From an uncultured Bacillaceae bacterium (GTDB taxonomy: Bacteria; Bacillota; Bacilli; Bacillales; Caldibacillaceae): a stretch of 64,000 nt of DNA. Of this stretch, positions 8,576 through 18,222 are shown one piece after another. Each line of letters starts with the position of its first letter. Within the stretch, counting starts at the first letter, position 1. The position numbers were made by a program, and so were the translations under genes. The notes below the pieces were generated by a model, which was not told the origin of the DNA, searched no databases, and was given only the letters and a program-made list of their open reading frames with translations. Location: positions 1 through 64,000 of the forward strand of contig CALGYZ010000082.1 of the NCBI GenBank assembly GCA_937934645.1, read 5' to 3'.

Positions 8576-8662
8576 TCCGGACTCGGATAAATTAGTAATG
8601 TAAGTTTTATTTACCGTGTGAAGACTAATGAATAAAGCTGGGAATAAAAAGTTGGTGAAGAC

Positions 8663-9811
8663 ATGGAAAGATTTTATCTTGATCATGCAGCAACGACACC
8701 TGTGCATCCCGCTGTGATCGATGAAATGACGGATGTCATGAAGCATATATTCGGCAATCCATCAAGCATCCATTTCTTTGGAAGAGAAGCGCGGAAAATT
8801 ATAGATGAAGCAAGAACAGTTATCGCCAAATCTTTGCATGCCGATATTAATGAAATCATTTTTACAAGCGGCGGAACGGAAGCCGACAATTTGGCATTGA
8901 TCGGTACCGCCATGGCGAATAAAGACCGTGGAGGACATATAATCACCACCAGAATAGAACATCATGCAGTATTAAATACATGCAAGATGCTGGAAAAAGC
9001 CGGCTTTGAAGTAACTTACCTGCCGGTAGATCAAGAAGGACGGGTATCTGTTGAAGACGTTAAACGTTCTTTAAGGGATGACACAATACTTGTTTCAATA
9101 ATGTATGCAAATAATGAAACAGGTACCCTTCAGCCAATAAGGGAAATCGGAAAACTGTTATCTGGCCACCAGGCTTATTTCCACACGGATGCCGTCCAGG
9201 CTTACGGTCTTCTGCCCATTGATGTCCGCAAATCCGGTATTGATTTGTTATCCGTTTCTGCCCATAAAATTAACGGTCCGAAGGGAATCGGATTTTTATA
9301 CGCAAAAGAAGATGTGAAGCTGATCCCGAATATTTACGGCGGGGAACAGGAGAGGAAACGGAGGGCGGGTACGGAAAATGTACCAGCCATAGCCGGTTTT
9401 AAAAAAGCCGTTGAAATTGCAGAGCAAGAAAAGGACCGGAAATATGAATATTTTCATGATATAAGAACGCGGTTTATTCAGGGATTGAAAAATGAAAATA
9501 TTTCTTTCCGGGTGAATGGTCCGGAGAAAAACGATGTGCTTCCCCAAATTTTAAATGTTAGCTTTCCGGGGACAAATGTGGAACAATTGCTTGTTAACCT
9601 GGACTTGGAAGGAATTGCCGCATCGGGCGGTTCCGCCTGCACAGCCGGATCCCTGGAACCGAGCCATGTGCTCAGTGCCATGTACGGTAAAGATGCGGAT
9701 GAAGTGTATAACTCGGTCCGTTTCAGCTTCGGATACGGAAATACACTTGAACAAACAGACGTCATTACGGAAAAAATTGCAAAAATAGTAAAACGGCTTA
9801 CGGAAAAATGA
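8663..9811 (+). CDS. iscS: cysteine desulfurase (YrvO type) serving MnmA
   Basis: 382-residue PLP enzyme of the NifS/IscS class that transfers cysteine sulfur to an acceptor. The PLP-binding lysine is in SVSAHKINGPKG (about residue 202), and the persulfide cysteine is in GGSACTAGSLEPSHVL (about residue 326), the longer-loop class I type. It is followed with 10 bp spacing by mnmA, and in B. subtilis the product of this position (YrvO) is the dedicated sulfur donor for MnmA. The start ATG follows GTTGGTGAAGAC, a modest ribosome-binding site. Confidence 0.95.
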   Translation: MERFYLDHAATTPVHPAVIDEMTDVMKHIFGNPSSIHFFGREARKIIDEARTVIAKSLHADINEIIFTSGGTEADNLALIGTAMANKDRGGHIITTRIEHHAVLNTCKMLEKAGFEVTYLPVDQEGRVSVEDVKRSLRDDTILVSIMYANNETGTLQPIREIGKLLSGHQAYFHTDAVQAYGLLPIDVRKSGIDLLSVSAHKINGPKGIGFLYAKEDVKLIPNIYGGEQERKRRAGTENVPAIAGFKKAVEIAEQEKDRKYEYFHDIRTRFIQGLKNENISFRVNGPEKNDVLPQILNVSFPGTNVEQLLVNLDLEGIAASGGSACTAGSLEPSHVLSAMYGKDADEVYNSVRFSFGYGNTLEQTDVITEKIAKIVKRLTEK

Positions 9812-9821
9812 GGTGATCCGG

Positions 9822-10934
9822 ATGAAAGAACCAAAAGACACAAGAGTTGTTGTGGGAATGAGCGGCGGTGTCGATTCATCGGTTGCGGCATATTTGCTAA
9901 AACAGCAAGGTTACGATGTGATTGGTGTTTTCATGAAAAACTGGGACGATACCGATGAACGCGGAGTTTGTACGGCTACGGAAGATTATGAAGATGTAAT
10001 CCGGGTATGCAACCAGATTGGCATTCCATATTACGCCGTTAACTTTGAAAAAGAGTATTGGGATAAAGTGTTCACGTATTTTCTTGACGAATATAAAGCT
10101 GGAAGAACCCCCAATCCTGATGTCATGTGCAATAAAGAAATTAAATTTAAAGCTTTTCTGGACCATGCGATGAAACTGGGAGCAGATTACATGGCAACCG
10201 GCCATTATGCCCGCGTCAAATGTGAGGACGGGGAATACAGACTGCTGCGCGGCAAAGATTCGAATAAAGACCAGACATATTTTCTCAATCAACTGTCGCA
10301 GGAGCAGCTTTCCAGAGTGATGTTCCCCCTTGGCGATCTGACGAAAAAACGAGTGCGGGAAATTGCCAAAGAGGCCGGACTGGTGACGGCCACAAAGAAA
10401 GACAGCACGGGAATTTGTTTTATCGGTGAACGGAATTTTAAAGAGTTTTTAAGCCAATACTTACCTGCCCAGCCCGGAAAAATGGAGACTTTGTCCGGGG
10501 AAGTAAAAGGGAATCATGACGGTTTGATGTATTATACGATCGGACAAAGACACGGCCTCGGGATCGGCGGGGCAGGCGAACCGTGGTTTGTTGTAGGAAA
10601 AGATTTAAAACGGAACGTGCTGTATGTAGAGCAGGGCTTTCACAATGACGCACTGTATTCGGATGCCCTTATTGCGACAAATGTAAATTGGATTTCCAAG
10701 CGTGAAAAGCCGGAGCAATTTACCTGCACGGCCAAGTTCCGCTATCGTCAGCCGGACCATCCGGTTACAGTTACGTTATTGGAAGGCGGACGGGTAAAAG
10801 TCAGCTATGACGAGCCTGTACGTGCTGTCACACCCGGACAGGCCGTTGTCTTCTACGATGGAGAAGAATGTCTCGGAGGCGGAATCATTGATGAAGTGTA
10901 TAAAAAAGAGGAACGCCTCGAATATGTAGGCTGA
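9822..10934 (+). CDS. mnmA: tRNA-specific 2-thiouridylase
   Basis: 370 residues; makes s2U34 in tRNA-Glu, -Gln and -Lys using sulfur from the upstream desulfurase. The PP-loop motif SGGVDSSVAAYLL is near residue 14, the first catalytic cysteine is in NPDVMCNKEIKF, and the second is in STGICFIGERNF. The real start is ATG 9822, which follows AGGTGAT; the in-frame GTG at 9813 is inside that site. B. subtilis has the TPR gene yrrB next; here a terminator and then recD2 follow. Confidence 0.96.
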   Translation: MKEPKDTRVVVGMSGGVDSSVAAYLLKQQGYDVIGVFMKNWDDTDERGVCTATEDYEDVIRVCNQIGIPYYAVNFEKEYWDKVFTYFLDEYKAGRTPNPDVMCNKEIKFKAFLDHAMKLGADYMATGHYARVKCEDGEYRLLRGKDSNKDQTYFLNQLSQEQLSRVMFPLGDLTKKRVREIAKEAGLVTATKKDSTGICFIGERNFKEFLSQYLPAQPGKMETLSGEVKGNHDGLMYYTIGQRHGLGIGGAGEPWFVVGKDLKRNVLYVEQGFHNDALYSDALIATNVNWISKREKPEQFTCTAKFRYRQPDHPVTVTLLEGGRVKVSYDEPVRAVTPGQAVVFYDGEECLGGGIIDEVYKKEERLEYVG

Positions 10935-10938
10935 TAAG

Positions 10939-10993
10939 AAAAAGGACAGGATCTTCCGGTATGTATTTGTTGACCGGTGTTCCTGTCCTTTTT
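10939..10993 (+). terminator. terminator after mnmA
   Basis: AAAAAGGACAGGA (10939-10951) pairs with TCCTGTCCTTTTT (10981-10993); the interior contains a second complementary pair CCGGT/ACCGG. Confidence 0.92.
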
Positions 10994-11061
10994 CATTGAT
11001 ATTTTATATAATATTTGTGAACAGATGATCGTCTTCAAACGGATGAAAGGAAGAGGAAACA

Positions 11062-13446
11062 ATGGAGCAGGCAAGCAAAACATTTATCAAAGGACGGCCG
11101 GTAATTAAAATTTTTCATAACGAAAACAACTTGTATACGGTTCTTCGCATCCGTGTTGAAGATTCCAGTGAAGATTTAAAAGATGATTATGCGGTAGTTA
11201 CCGGTTATTTACCGCGGCTTCATCAGGAAGAGACATACATTTTTTACGGTCACTTCACGGAACATCCGAAATACGGCCGCCAATTTTATTCAACCCATTT
11301 TCAAAAAGAATTACCTAAGTCGAAGGAAGATATCATTAAATATTTATCAAGCGAGTTGTTCAAAGGGATCGGAAAAAAAACTGCGGAAAAGATTGTGGAT
11401 GCTTTAGGGGAAGACGCCATTTCCAAAATTTTAAAACAACCTTCCCTATTGGATACAGTACCGCAATTAAGCCGTGCGAAGGCCCGGACATTATATAAAA
11501 CATTAATTGAGCATCAGGGTTTGGAAAATATAATGATCGCTTTGAATAAATACGGTTTTGGTCCCCAGCTTTCAATGCGGATTTATCAGACGTATAAAGA
11601 AGAAACGATCAAAATTATTGAAAACAATCCGTACCGGCTCGTGGAAGATGTGGAAGGAATTGGATTTGCCCGTGCCGACGAACTCGGCCATCGTTTAGGA
11701 ATCCGGGGAAATCATCCTGACCGGATTAAAGCCGGATGTTTGTACACGTTGGAACAGAAGGTCATGCAGGACGGCCATTGTTTTCTTGAAAAAAATGATC
11801 TGGTCGAATCCGTCATCCAATTGCTCGAGTCGGGACAGCCGTTTCATATTCAAGAAAATGAAGTTGAGAACGGGCTGCTGAAGCTTGAAGAAGAAAATAA
11901 GATTGTTGTTGAAGACGGAAGGGTCTTTTTGTCAACCATCTTTTACTCTGAAAAAGGATTAGTGAAAAAGATTAATAAAATTTTGAGCCAGACGGAATAC
12001 GAAGATCAATTTCCGGAATCCGAATTTTTACTGGCACTCGGCGAACTCGAAGAAGAGCTTGGGATCCAGTATGCCCCGTCTCAAAAGGAAGCGATCCGGA
12101 CGGCTCTAACGTCCCCGATGTTAATTTTAACCGGCGGGCCGGGAACAGGAAAAACAACGGTGATCAAAGGCATTGTGGAGTTATATGGCAAACTATACGG
12201 TTATTCACTCGATCCAAAAGACTATAAAAAGGATGAAATATTTCCATTTGTTTTAGCCGCTCCGACGGGAAGGGCGGCTAAAAGAATGACGGAATCTACC
12301 GGTCTGCCCGCTGTCACCATCCACCGTCTGCTCGGATGGAATGGAACGGAAACATTTGAATATAATGAGGACAATCCCATTGAAGGAAAAATTGTAATTA
12401 TCGACGAAATGTCAATGGTTGATATTTGGCTCGCCTATCAATTATTCCGCGCTCTGCCGGACCGTGTGCAAGTCATTTTGGTCGGTGATGAAGATCAGTT
12501 GCCTTCAGTAGGACCGGGACAGGTGCTGAAAGACTTACTGGCAGCAGAAAAAATACCGACAGTCCACTTGAAAGAAATTTACCGACAGGAAAATGGTTCC
12601 TCGATTATTGAACTGGCTCATGCCATTAAAAACGGAAAAGTTCCCGCCGACTTAACCGAACAAAAGGAGGACCGTTCCTTTATTCCATGCAGGACCTACC
12701 AGGTAACTGAATGCATCCGGCAAATTGTCAATCATGCGATAAAAAAGGGCTATACAAAAAAAGATATTCAAGTTCTTGCTCCCATGTACCGCGGTCCTGC
12801 CGGAATTGACCGGTTAAACCAAATTCTCCAGGACATTTTAAATGAAAAGGAAGAAAAACGCCCAAGGGAATTGAATTACGGTGATATGACTTACAGGGTT
12901 GGAGATAAAGTTTTACAACTTGTGAACCAGCCGGAAAAAAATATTTTTAACGGTGATATCGGAGAGGTTGTAGCAATTTTTTATGCGAAGGAGAATAAAG
13001 AAAAAACGGACCAGCTTATTGTATCGTACGATGGAAATGAAATTACGTACACAAGACAGGAATTAAATCAAATCACCCATGCTTATTGTTGCAGTATTCA
13101 CAAATCCCAAGGAAGTGAGTTTCCCGTTGTCATCCTGCCGGTTGTTAAAGGATACCACCGTATGCTTAAACGAAACCTTATTTATACAGCAATTACACGG
13201 AGTAAAGAAAAATTAATCTTATGTGGTGAAACGGAAGCTTTTGAAAAAGCGGTAAAACGGACGGATGGTCATTTACGGAATACGACTTTAAAAGAACGGC
13301 TGCAAAACTCCCTGGCTCCGGAAGAGACGGTAAAAAAAGATCTTTATTTATCACTGGAAGAGATGTTGATGGATACTGATCCGATGATCGGCATGGAAAA
13401 CATTACTCCATACGATTTTATGGAAAAGGAAGAAGCAGGAATGTAA
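11062..13446 (+). CDS. recD2: ATP-dependent 5'-3' DNA helicase RecD2
   Basis: 794-residue superfamily 1B helicase of the RecBC-independent RecD2 type (YrrC). The first 330 residues are the N-terminal extension with helix-hairpin-helix repeats characteristic of RecD2. Walker A GGPGTGKTTVIKG is near residue 358, the Walker B/motif II block IIDEMSMVD follows, and the C-terminal motifs CSIHKSQGSEFPVV and YTAITRSKEKL are intact. RecD2 acts in replication-fork maintenance and repair. ATG 11062 follows GGAAGAGG. In B. subtilis yrrD and the gln transporter genes lie between recD2 and alaS; neither is here. Confidence 0.96.
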   Translation: MEQASKTFIKGRPVIKIFHNENNLYTVLRIRVEDSSEDLKDDYAVVTGYLPRLHQEETYIFYGHFTEHPKYGRQFYSTHFQKELPKSKEDIIKYLSSELFKGIGKKTAEKIVDALGEDAISKILKQPSLLDTVPQLSRAKARTLYKTLIEHQGLENIMIALNKYGFGPQLSMRIYQTYKEETIKIIENNPYRLVEDVEGIGFARADELGHRLGIRGNHPDRIKAGCLYTLEQKVMQDGHCFLEKNDLVESVIQLLESGQPFHIQENEVENGLLKLEEENKIVVEDGRVFLSTIFYSEKGLVKKINKILSQTEYEDQFPESEFLLALGELEEELGIQYAPSQKEAIRTALTSPMLILTGGPGTGKTTVIKGIVELYGKLYGYSLDPKDYKKDEIFPFVLAAPTGRAAKRMTESTGLPAVTIHRLLGWNGTETFEYNEDNPIEGKIVIIDEMSMVDIWLAYQLFRALPDRVQVILVGDEDQLPSVGPGQVLKDLLAAEKIPTVHLKEIYRQENGSSIIELAHAIKNGKVPADLTEQKEDRSFIPCRTYQVTECIRQIVNHAIKKGYTKKDIQVLAPMYRGPAGIDRLNQILQDILNEKEEKRPRELNYGDMTYRVGDKVLQLVNQPEKNIFNGDIGEVVAIFYAKENKEKTDQLIVSYDGNEITYTRQELNQITHAYCCSIHKSQGSEFPVVILPVVKGYHRMLKRNLIYTAITRSKEKLILCGETEAFEKAVKRTDGHLRNTTLKERLQNSLAPEETVKKDLYLSLEEMLMDTDPMIGMENITPYDFMEKEEAGM

Positions 13447-13524
13447 AATGAGAACAATATGTTTATTTTTGGACAATTTGGGCAAAAATGTCATAACAAA
13501 ATCATTTTTCCGAGGAGTGAGAGT

Positions 13525-13719
13525 GTGTATTTTATTTGCCCGAATTGTCAAAGCAAAGATATTGGCAAGATTGGTGTGAACCAGTATTATTGCTGGAATT
13601 GTTTTATTGAACTTTCGGTTTCCAACGGGATTATACATACACACCAGGTGGAAGAAGACGGTTCATTATCTTCTTTGGATGATTTGTTTCCTGAAGAGAA
13701 ACGGAAGTTTCACGCATAA
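13525..13719 (+). CDS. small zinc-ribbon protein (YrzR-like?)
   Basis: 64 residues from GTG 13525, which follows GAGGAGTGAG; an in-frame ATG 66 bases upstream has no ribosome-binding site. The protein starts with two cysteine pairs (CPNC at residues 5-8 and CWNC at residues 22-25) that form a plausible zinc ribbon, then an acidic tail (DDLFPEEKRK). A small protein of this type occurs in the recD2-yrrI interval of relatives, possibly YrzR, but I am not certain of the symbol. Function unknown. A terminator follows directly. Confidence 0.8.
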   Translation: MYFICPNCQSKDIGKIGVNQYYCWNCFIELSVSNGIIHTHQVEEDGSLSSLDDLFPEEKRKFHA

Positions 13720-13747
13720 AAAGGAGCGTCAAAGCTTCTTTTTTTTT
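13720..13747 (+). terminator. terminator after the zinc-ribbon gene
   Basis: AAAAAGGAGC pairs with GCTTCTTTTT and is followed by a long T run, 1 base after the stop codon. Confidence 0.85.
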
Positions 13748-13833
13748 GCCTTTCCGGCGGATATAAAAGTTGTGCCGGAGAAGGTTTGCATAATCTGAAC
13801 GGATTCTCCCAAACTAAAAAGGGAGTGTTCGCA

Positions 13834-14904
13834 ATGGATATTAAAATAAAATGGTTTTACCGCCTCGGTTTTTTATTATTACTCTTTATTGTGATCTTTA
13901 TTTTTATAAAGTTGTCGCCGGTATGGAAGCCGGTAATCCGGATCTTGCTGACTGCCGGGTTTCCATTTCTCGGAGCAGCTTTTGTTTCATACCTTTTATA
14001 TCCTTTTGTAGAAAAATTGCACCGGCAGGGGTTGCAAAGAGGGTTGTCAGTTTTAATTATTTACGTTATTTTTTTCGGCGGAACGGGATACGGGATATAT
14101 AAAGGATTTCCGGCTTTCTTAAATCAATTAAAAGAGTTGTCGGAAAACATCCCCCGTTTTATTGAGCTTTACGATCAGTGGGCCGGTATTATAGAAAAAA
14201 AGACAAAATCATGGCCGCTCGGAATCCATGAACATATTGATAAAGGGTTAATGGCATTAAATAACGGAATTGAGAACTTTATCCGGAGAATATGGAACTT
14301 TTTTATTTGGCTGGCGGATGCATTTTTTTTAATTGTGCTGATTCCTTTTATTGCTTTTTATATGTTAAAAGATATCGATTATTTAAAGAAGGCTTTTTGG
14401 AGTTTCATACCGGAACGGTGGCGAAAGCCCGCACATTATTTTATAATCAAAGTGGATGAATCATTGGGAAATTATATCCGCGGCCAGTTAATTGTTTGTC
14501 TCACGGTAGGTATCGTATCCAGTTTCTTTTTCTGGCTTATGAAATTGGAATACCCGCTGTTGCTCGGCTCGTTTATCGGGATTACAAATGTCATTCCTTA
14601 TTTCGGACCGATTATCGGCATTGTACCTGCGGTGGCGGTAGCTGTCCACCATTCGGTAAAAATGATCATTTTCGTTATATTATTTGTTTTCGGATTGCAG
14701 TTTTTGGAGGGGAATGTTCTGTCGCCGCTTATTGTCGGTAAATCATTGCGGATGCATCCACTTTTAATTATTTTTTCCATTTTGATTGGCGGTGAAGCAG
14801 GGGGAATTATCGGTTTGATCGTTGCTGTTCCGATTGTGGCCGTAATAAAAACAGCAGGCATCCAGGCAATTGAACAATTTAAAAGAAATGCCGCGGAGCC
14901 CTAG
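13834..14904 (+). CDS. yrrI: AI-2E family transporter (YrrI)
   Basis: 356-residue polytopic membrane protein. Hydrophobic segments are at about residues 10-30, 35-58, 65-85, 155-180, 210-235, 240-300 and 315-345, with the long amphipathic insert between segments 3 and 4 typical of PF01594. The family includes putative exporters; the autoinducer-2 name is historical, and substrates of Bacillus members are not established. The start is ATG 13834 after AAAGGGAGTG; the frame is open further upstream but without a site. It is followed by the alaS promoter. Confidence 0.9.
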   Translation: MDIKIKWFYRLGFLLLLFIVIFIFIKLSPVWKPVIRILLTAGFPFLGAAFVSYLLYPFVEKLHRQGLQRGLSVLIIYVIFFGGTGYGIYKGFPAFLNQLKELSENIPRFIELYDQWAGIIEKKTKSWPLGIHEHIDKGLMALNNGIENFIRRIWNFFIWLADAFFLIVLIPFIAFYMLKDIDYLKKAFWSFIPERWRKPAHYFIIKVDESLGNYIRGQLIVCLTVGIVSSFFFWLMKLEYPLLLGSFIGITNVIPYFGPIIGIVPAVAVAVHHSVKMIIFVILFVFGLQFLEGNVLSPLIVGKSLRMHPLLIIFSILIGGEAGGIIGLIVAVPIVAVIKTAGIQAIEQFKRNAAEP

Positions 14905-14918
14905 ATTTTCATCAAAGT

Positions 14919-14948
14919 TTGACAATATTCCCCTTATAATATTAGAAT
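14919..14948 (+). promoter_or_regulatory. promoter of the alaS T-box leader
   Basis: TTGACA at 14919-14924 and TAGAAT at 14943-14948 with an 18-base spacer, after the yrrI stop. A TATAAT at 14935-14940 is too close to this -35 to be its partner. Confidence 0.68.
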
Positions 14949-14954
14949 TATGCA

Positions 14955-15215
14955 TATAATTCCATAACAGGACAACACAATGATGGAACAAGTATGTCAA
15001 AAATTTACCCTTTAGAGAGGAATTCCCCAGGCTGAAAGGATTCCGGGAAAGTTTTGACAGAAAGCCACTCCTGAGTGCAGTTAATCCCTGCCGCTTCCAG
15101 CGTTATCAGAAAAGAGCGATGAAAATTCGTGCAGATTTGTTGAATTTTCATAACTAGGGTGGTACCGCGGAATGAAACTCTTCGTCCCTAAACGTTGGGG
15201 GAGGAGTTTTTTTGT
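14955..15215 (+). ncRNA. T-box leader riboswitch of alaS
   Basis: Fills most of the 347-bp gap before alaS. The T-box sequence AGGGTGGTACCGCGG is at 15156-15170, and the terminator GAAACTCTTCGTCCC...GGGGGAGGAGTTTTTTT follows (15174-15214). The specifier GCC (Ala) is at 15064-15066 in the context AGAAAGCCACTCCTGAG. The 5' end is inferred from the promoter. Confidence 0.94.
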
Positions 15216-15251
15216 GTTGAGAAAAAACAGATTTAAGGGAGGATTATCGTT

Positions 15252-17897
15252 TTGAAGCCATTATCGAGTGCAGAAATCAGAAAAATGTTTTTGGACTTTT
15301 TTAAAGAAAAAGGTCATCAAGTCGAGCCGAGTGCATCATTGATTCCGCATGATGACCCGTCTTTATTGTGGATTAACAGTGGAGTTGCCACATTAAAAAA
15401 ATATTTTGACGGCCGGGTGAAACCGGACAATCCGCGGATTACAAACGTTCAAAAATCGATCCGCACAAATGATATTGAAAATGTCGGTAAAACAGCCCGA
15501 CATCATACGTTTTTCGAAATGCTGGGAAACTTTTCCATTGGGGATTATTTTAAGGAAGAAGCAATCCTTTGGGCTTGGGAATTTTTAACAAGTCCGGATT
15601 GGATTGGGCTTGATCCGGAAAAATTATATGTTACTGTCCATCCGGAAGATGATGAAGCCTATCAAATTTGGCGTGATAAAGTCGGGCTTTCCGAAGAGCG
15701 GATTATCCGTTTGGAAGGGAATTTCTGGGATATCGGTGAAGGACCGAGCGGCCCGAACTCGGAAATTTTTTATGACCGGGGACCGGAATTCGGCGATGAT
15801 GAAAACGATCCAGAATTATATCCCGGAGGCGAAAACGACCGTTATTTGGAAATATGGAATTTAGTGTTTTCCCAGTTTAACCATAATCCGGATGGTACAT
15901 ATACACCGTTGCCGAAGAAAAACATTGATACGGGAATGGGGCTGGAAAGAATCGCTTCTGTTTTGCAAAATACAAAAACAAACTTCGAAACTGATTTGTT
16001 TATGCCGATTATCCAGAAAACGGAAGAAATTTCTGGTAAGAAATATGGAGAAAAACAAGAAACAGATGTTGCATTTAAAGTTATTGCCGACCATATCCGA
16101 ACGGTTGCATTTGCAATCGGGGATGGTGCGCTGCCTTCAAACGAAGGCCGTGGCTATGTATTACGCAGACTGTTAAGACGAGCGGTGCGCTATGCAAAAC
16201 AAATACAAATTGAACGTCCGTTTATGTATGAATTGGTACCTGTTGTCGGTGCAGTCATGGAAGATTTTTATCCTGAAGTGAAAGAAAAAGCTCCGTTTAT
16301 TCAAAAGATTATCAAAAATGAAGAAGAACGGTTCCATGAAACTTTAAATGAAGGACTGGAAATTTTAAGCGAGGTTATTGAGAAAGCCAGGAAAGAAGGC
16401 AGCAAAGTCATTTCCGGAACAGATGTATTCCGTTTATATGACACCTACGGTTTTCCAGTGGAACTTACGGAAGAATATGCAGAGGAAGCCGGTTTGTCTG
16501 TGGATTATGAAGGCTTTGAAAAAGAAATGGCCATGCAAAGGGAAAGGGCACGGAAAGCACGCCAGGAAACGGATTCCATGCAGGTACAAGGCGGGGATCT
16601 GGGCGACTTTACGGAAGCGAGCACCTTTGTCGGCTATCATCAATTTAAAGTAAACGCAAAAGTAATCGGATTGTTTAAAGACGGTAATCTTATTCAGGCT
16701 GCCCGGGAAGGAGAAGAAATTCAAGTCATTCTTGATAAAACGCCTTTTTATGCAGAAAGCGGAGGTCAAATAGCCGACCGGGGGACCATAACGGCAGACG
16801 GTTATATCCTTGAGGTGCTGGATGTCCAAAAGGCGCCGAACGGGCAAAATCTGCACCGGGTAAATGTGAAGCAAGGTACGGTTGAAACAAATACTGATTG
16901 TCTGGCCAAAATTCATATAAAGAATCGTTTGCGTATAATGAAAAACCATTCGGCTACCCATTTATTGCACCGTGCTTTGAAAGACGTTCTCGGTGAGCAT
17001 GTCAATCAGGCGGGTTCCCTTGTTGAACCGGACAGGCTCCGTTTTGATTTCTCGCATTTCGGTCAGGTAACGGAAGAAGAATTGGATAAAATTGAAAGAC
17101 TAGTCAATGAAAAAATTTGGGAAAGTCTGTCCGTTGAGGTTATGGAAATGCCTCTCGACGAAGCAAAAGCGATGGGCGCGGTAGCCTTGTTCGGAGAAAA
17201 GTACGGGGACATCGTCCGCGTAGTAAAGATGGGTGATTACTCAATAGAACTTTGCGGCGGTTGCCATGTGGCAAATACATCGTCCATCGGACTGTTTAAA
17301 CTTGTTTCGGAAAGCGGAATTGGCGCAGGTACAAGGAGAATTGAAGCGGTTACCGGTGAAAAAGCATATGAATATATGTCCGGACAACTTCGGTTTTTAC
17401 AAGATGCGGCTCATAAATTGAAGGCTAAAATTACCGATGTGCCGGCGAAAATAGATGCCATGAAAAAAGAAATTAAAGATTTACAAAGAGAAGTTGAATC
17501 ATTAACCGCAAAATTAGGCAATATAGAATCGAAAAACTTATTAAACAAAGTCAAGAAAATAAACGGCGTAAACGTCCTCAGTGCACGGGTAAACATTAGC
17601 GAGCCCGGTCAATTGCGGACAATGACCGATGAGCTGAAACAGAAAATCGGCTCAGGCATCATCGTACTGGGTGCGGCAATCGGTGAAAAGGTTCAATTCG
17701 TAGCAGGAGTTACGAAAGATTTAACCTCCGATTACCACGCCGGAAAGCTGATCAAAGAAGTTGCCAAAGTTTGCGGCGGCGGTGGTGGTGGTCGTTCGGA
17801 CATGGCGCAGGCAGGCGGAAAGGATCCTGATAAATTAGATAAAGCCCTCCAATTTGTCGAAAAATGGATAAAAAGTTTTCATAAAGAGGATAAGTAG
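15252..17897 (+). CDS. alaS: alanyl-tRNA synthetase
   Basis: 881 residues from TTG 15252, which follows AGGGAGGATTATCG; normal length. Order: class II catalytic core (residues 1-240), tRNA-recognition region, editing domain with the zinc-binding motifs NHSATHLLH and CGGCH near residues 565 and 670, and the C-Ala domain with a Gly-rich stretch (six consecutive glycines) near residue 840. It charges tRNA-Ala and clears Ser- and Gly-tRNA-Ala. It is controlled by the T-box leader and co-transcribed with ireB, ruvX and probably yrzB. Confidence 0.98.
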   Translation: MKPLSSAEIRKMFLDFFKEKGHQVEPSASLIPHDDPSLLWINSGVATLKKYFDGRVKPDNPRITNVQKSIRTNDIENVGKTARHHTFFEMLGNFSIGDYFKEEAILWAWEFLTSPDWIGLDPEKLYVTVHPEDDEAYQIWRDKVGLSEERIIRLEGNFWDIGEGPSGPNSEIFYDRGPEFGDDENDPELYPGGENDRYLEIWNLVFSQFNHNPDGTYTPLPKKNIDTGMGLERIASVLQNTKTNFETDLFMPIIQKTEEISGKKYGEKQETDVAFKVIADHIRTVAFAIGDGALPSNEGRGYVLRRLLRRAVRYAKQIQIERPFMYELVPVVGAVMEDFYPEVKEKAPFIQKIIKNEEERFHETLNEGLEILSEVIEKARKEGSKVISGTDVFRLYDTYGFPVELTEEYAEEAGLSVDYEGFEKEMAMQRERARKARQETDSMQVQGGDLGDFTEASTFVGYHQFKVNAKVIGLFKDGNLIQAAREGEEIQVILDKTPFYAESGGQIADRGTITADGYILEVLDVQKAPNGQNLHRVNVKQGTVETNTDCLAKIHIKNRLRIMKNHSATHLLHRALKDVLGEHVNQAGSLVEPDRLRFDFSHFGQVTEEELDKIERLVNEKIWESLSVEVMEMPLDEAKAMGAVALFGEKYGDIVRVVKMGDYSIELCGGCHVANTSSIGLFKLVSESGIGAGTRRIEAVTGEKAYEYMSGQLRFLQDAAHKLKAKITDVPAKIDAMKKEIKDLQREVESLTAKLGNIESKNLLNKVKKINGVNVLSARVNISEPGQLRTMTDELKQKIGSGIIVLGAAIGEKVQFVAGVTKDLTSDYHAGKLIKEVAKVCGGGGGGRSDMAQAGGKDPDKLDKALQFVEKWIKSFHKEDK

Positions 17898-17952
17898 TGT
17901 ACAATAAAAGCAATCGGGAACGTGATGTGATAACGATTGGAGGTGCAATTCC

Positions 17953-18222
17953 ATGAGTTCCCTGGACCGGACTATGCAATTTAACTTCCCGGAGGAACCG
18001 ATAGACCAGGAGGTACAGGAGATTCTTCTGCATGTATTTCAGGCTCTGGAAGAAAAAGGATACAACCCGATCAATCAAATTGTCGGTTACCTCCTGTCCG
18101 GCGACCCGGCATATATTCCAAGACATAAAGATGCAAGAAATATGATCCGAAAAGTCGAACGGGATGAGATTATCGAGGAATTGGTAAAGTTTTATATTGA
18201 AAAACATCGAGAGGAAATATAA
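17953..18222 (+). CDS. ireB: IreB family regulatory phosphoprotein (YrzL, UPF0297)
   Basis: 89 residues, the constant length of this family. In Enterococcus the homologue IreB is a substrate of the Ser/Thr kinase IreK and affects cephalosporin resistance. The N terminus (MSSLDRTMQFNFPEE) carries the conserved Thr-Met-x-Phe phosphorylation region. It is preceded by GGAGGTG and overlaps ruvX by one base, the universal alaS-ireB-ruvX arrangement of Bacillota. Confidence 0.95.
   Translation: MSSLDRTMQFNFPEEPIDQEVQEILLHVFQALEEKGYNPINQIVGYLLSGDPAYIPRHKDARNMIRKVERDEIIEELVKFYIEKHREEI

Noticed and set aside
13459..13524. N-terminal extension of the zinc-ribbon gene from an ATG
   Set aside because: No ribosome-binding site before that ATG, whereas GTG 13525 has GAGGAGTGAG.
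13351..13644. 97-codon minus-strand frame over the recD2 end and the zinc-ribbon gene
   Set aside because: Lies opposite two better-supported genes and has no plausible start site.
14935..14960. Two perfect TATAAT boxes (14935 and 14955) as the alaS -10
   Set aside because: Spacing from the TTGACA is 10 or 30 bases; TAGAAT at 14943 with 18 bases is more plausible.
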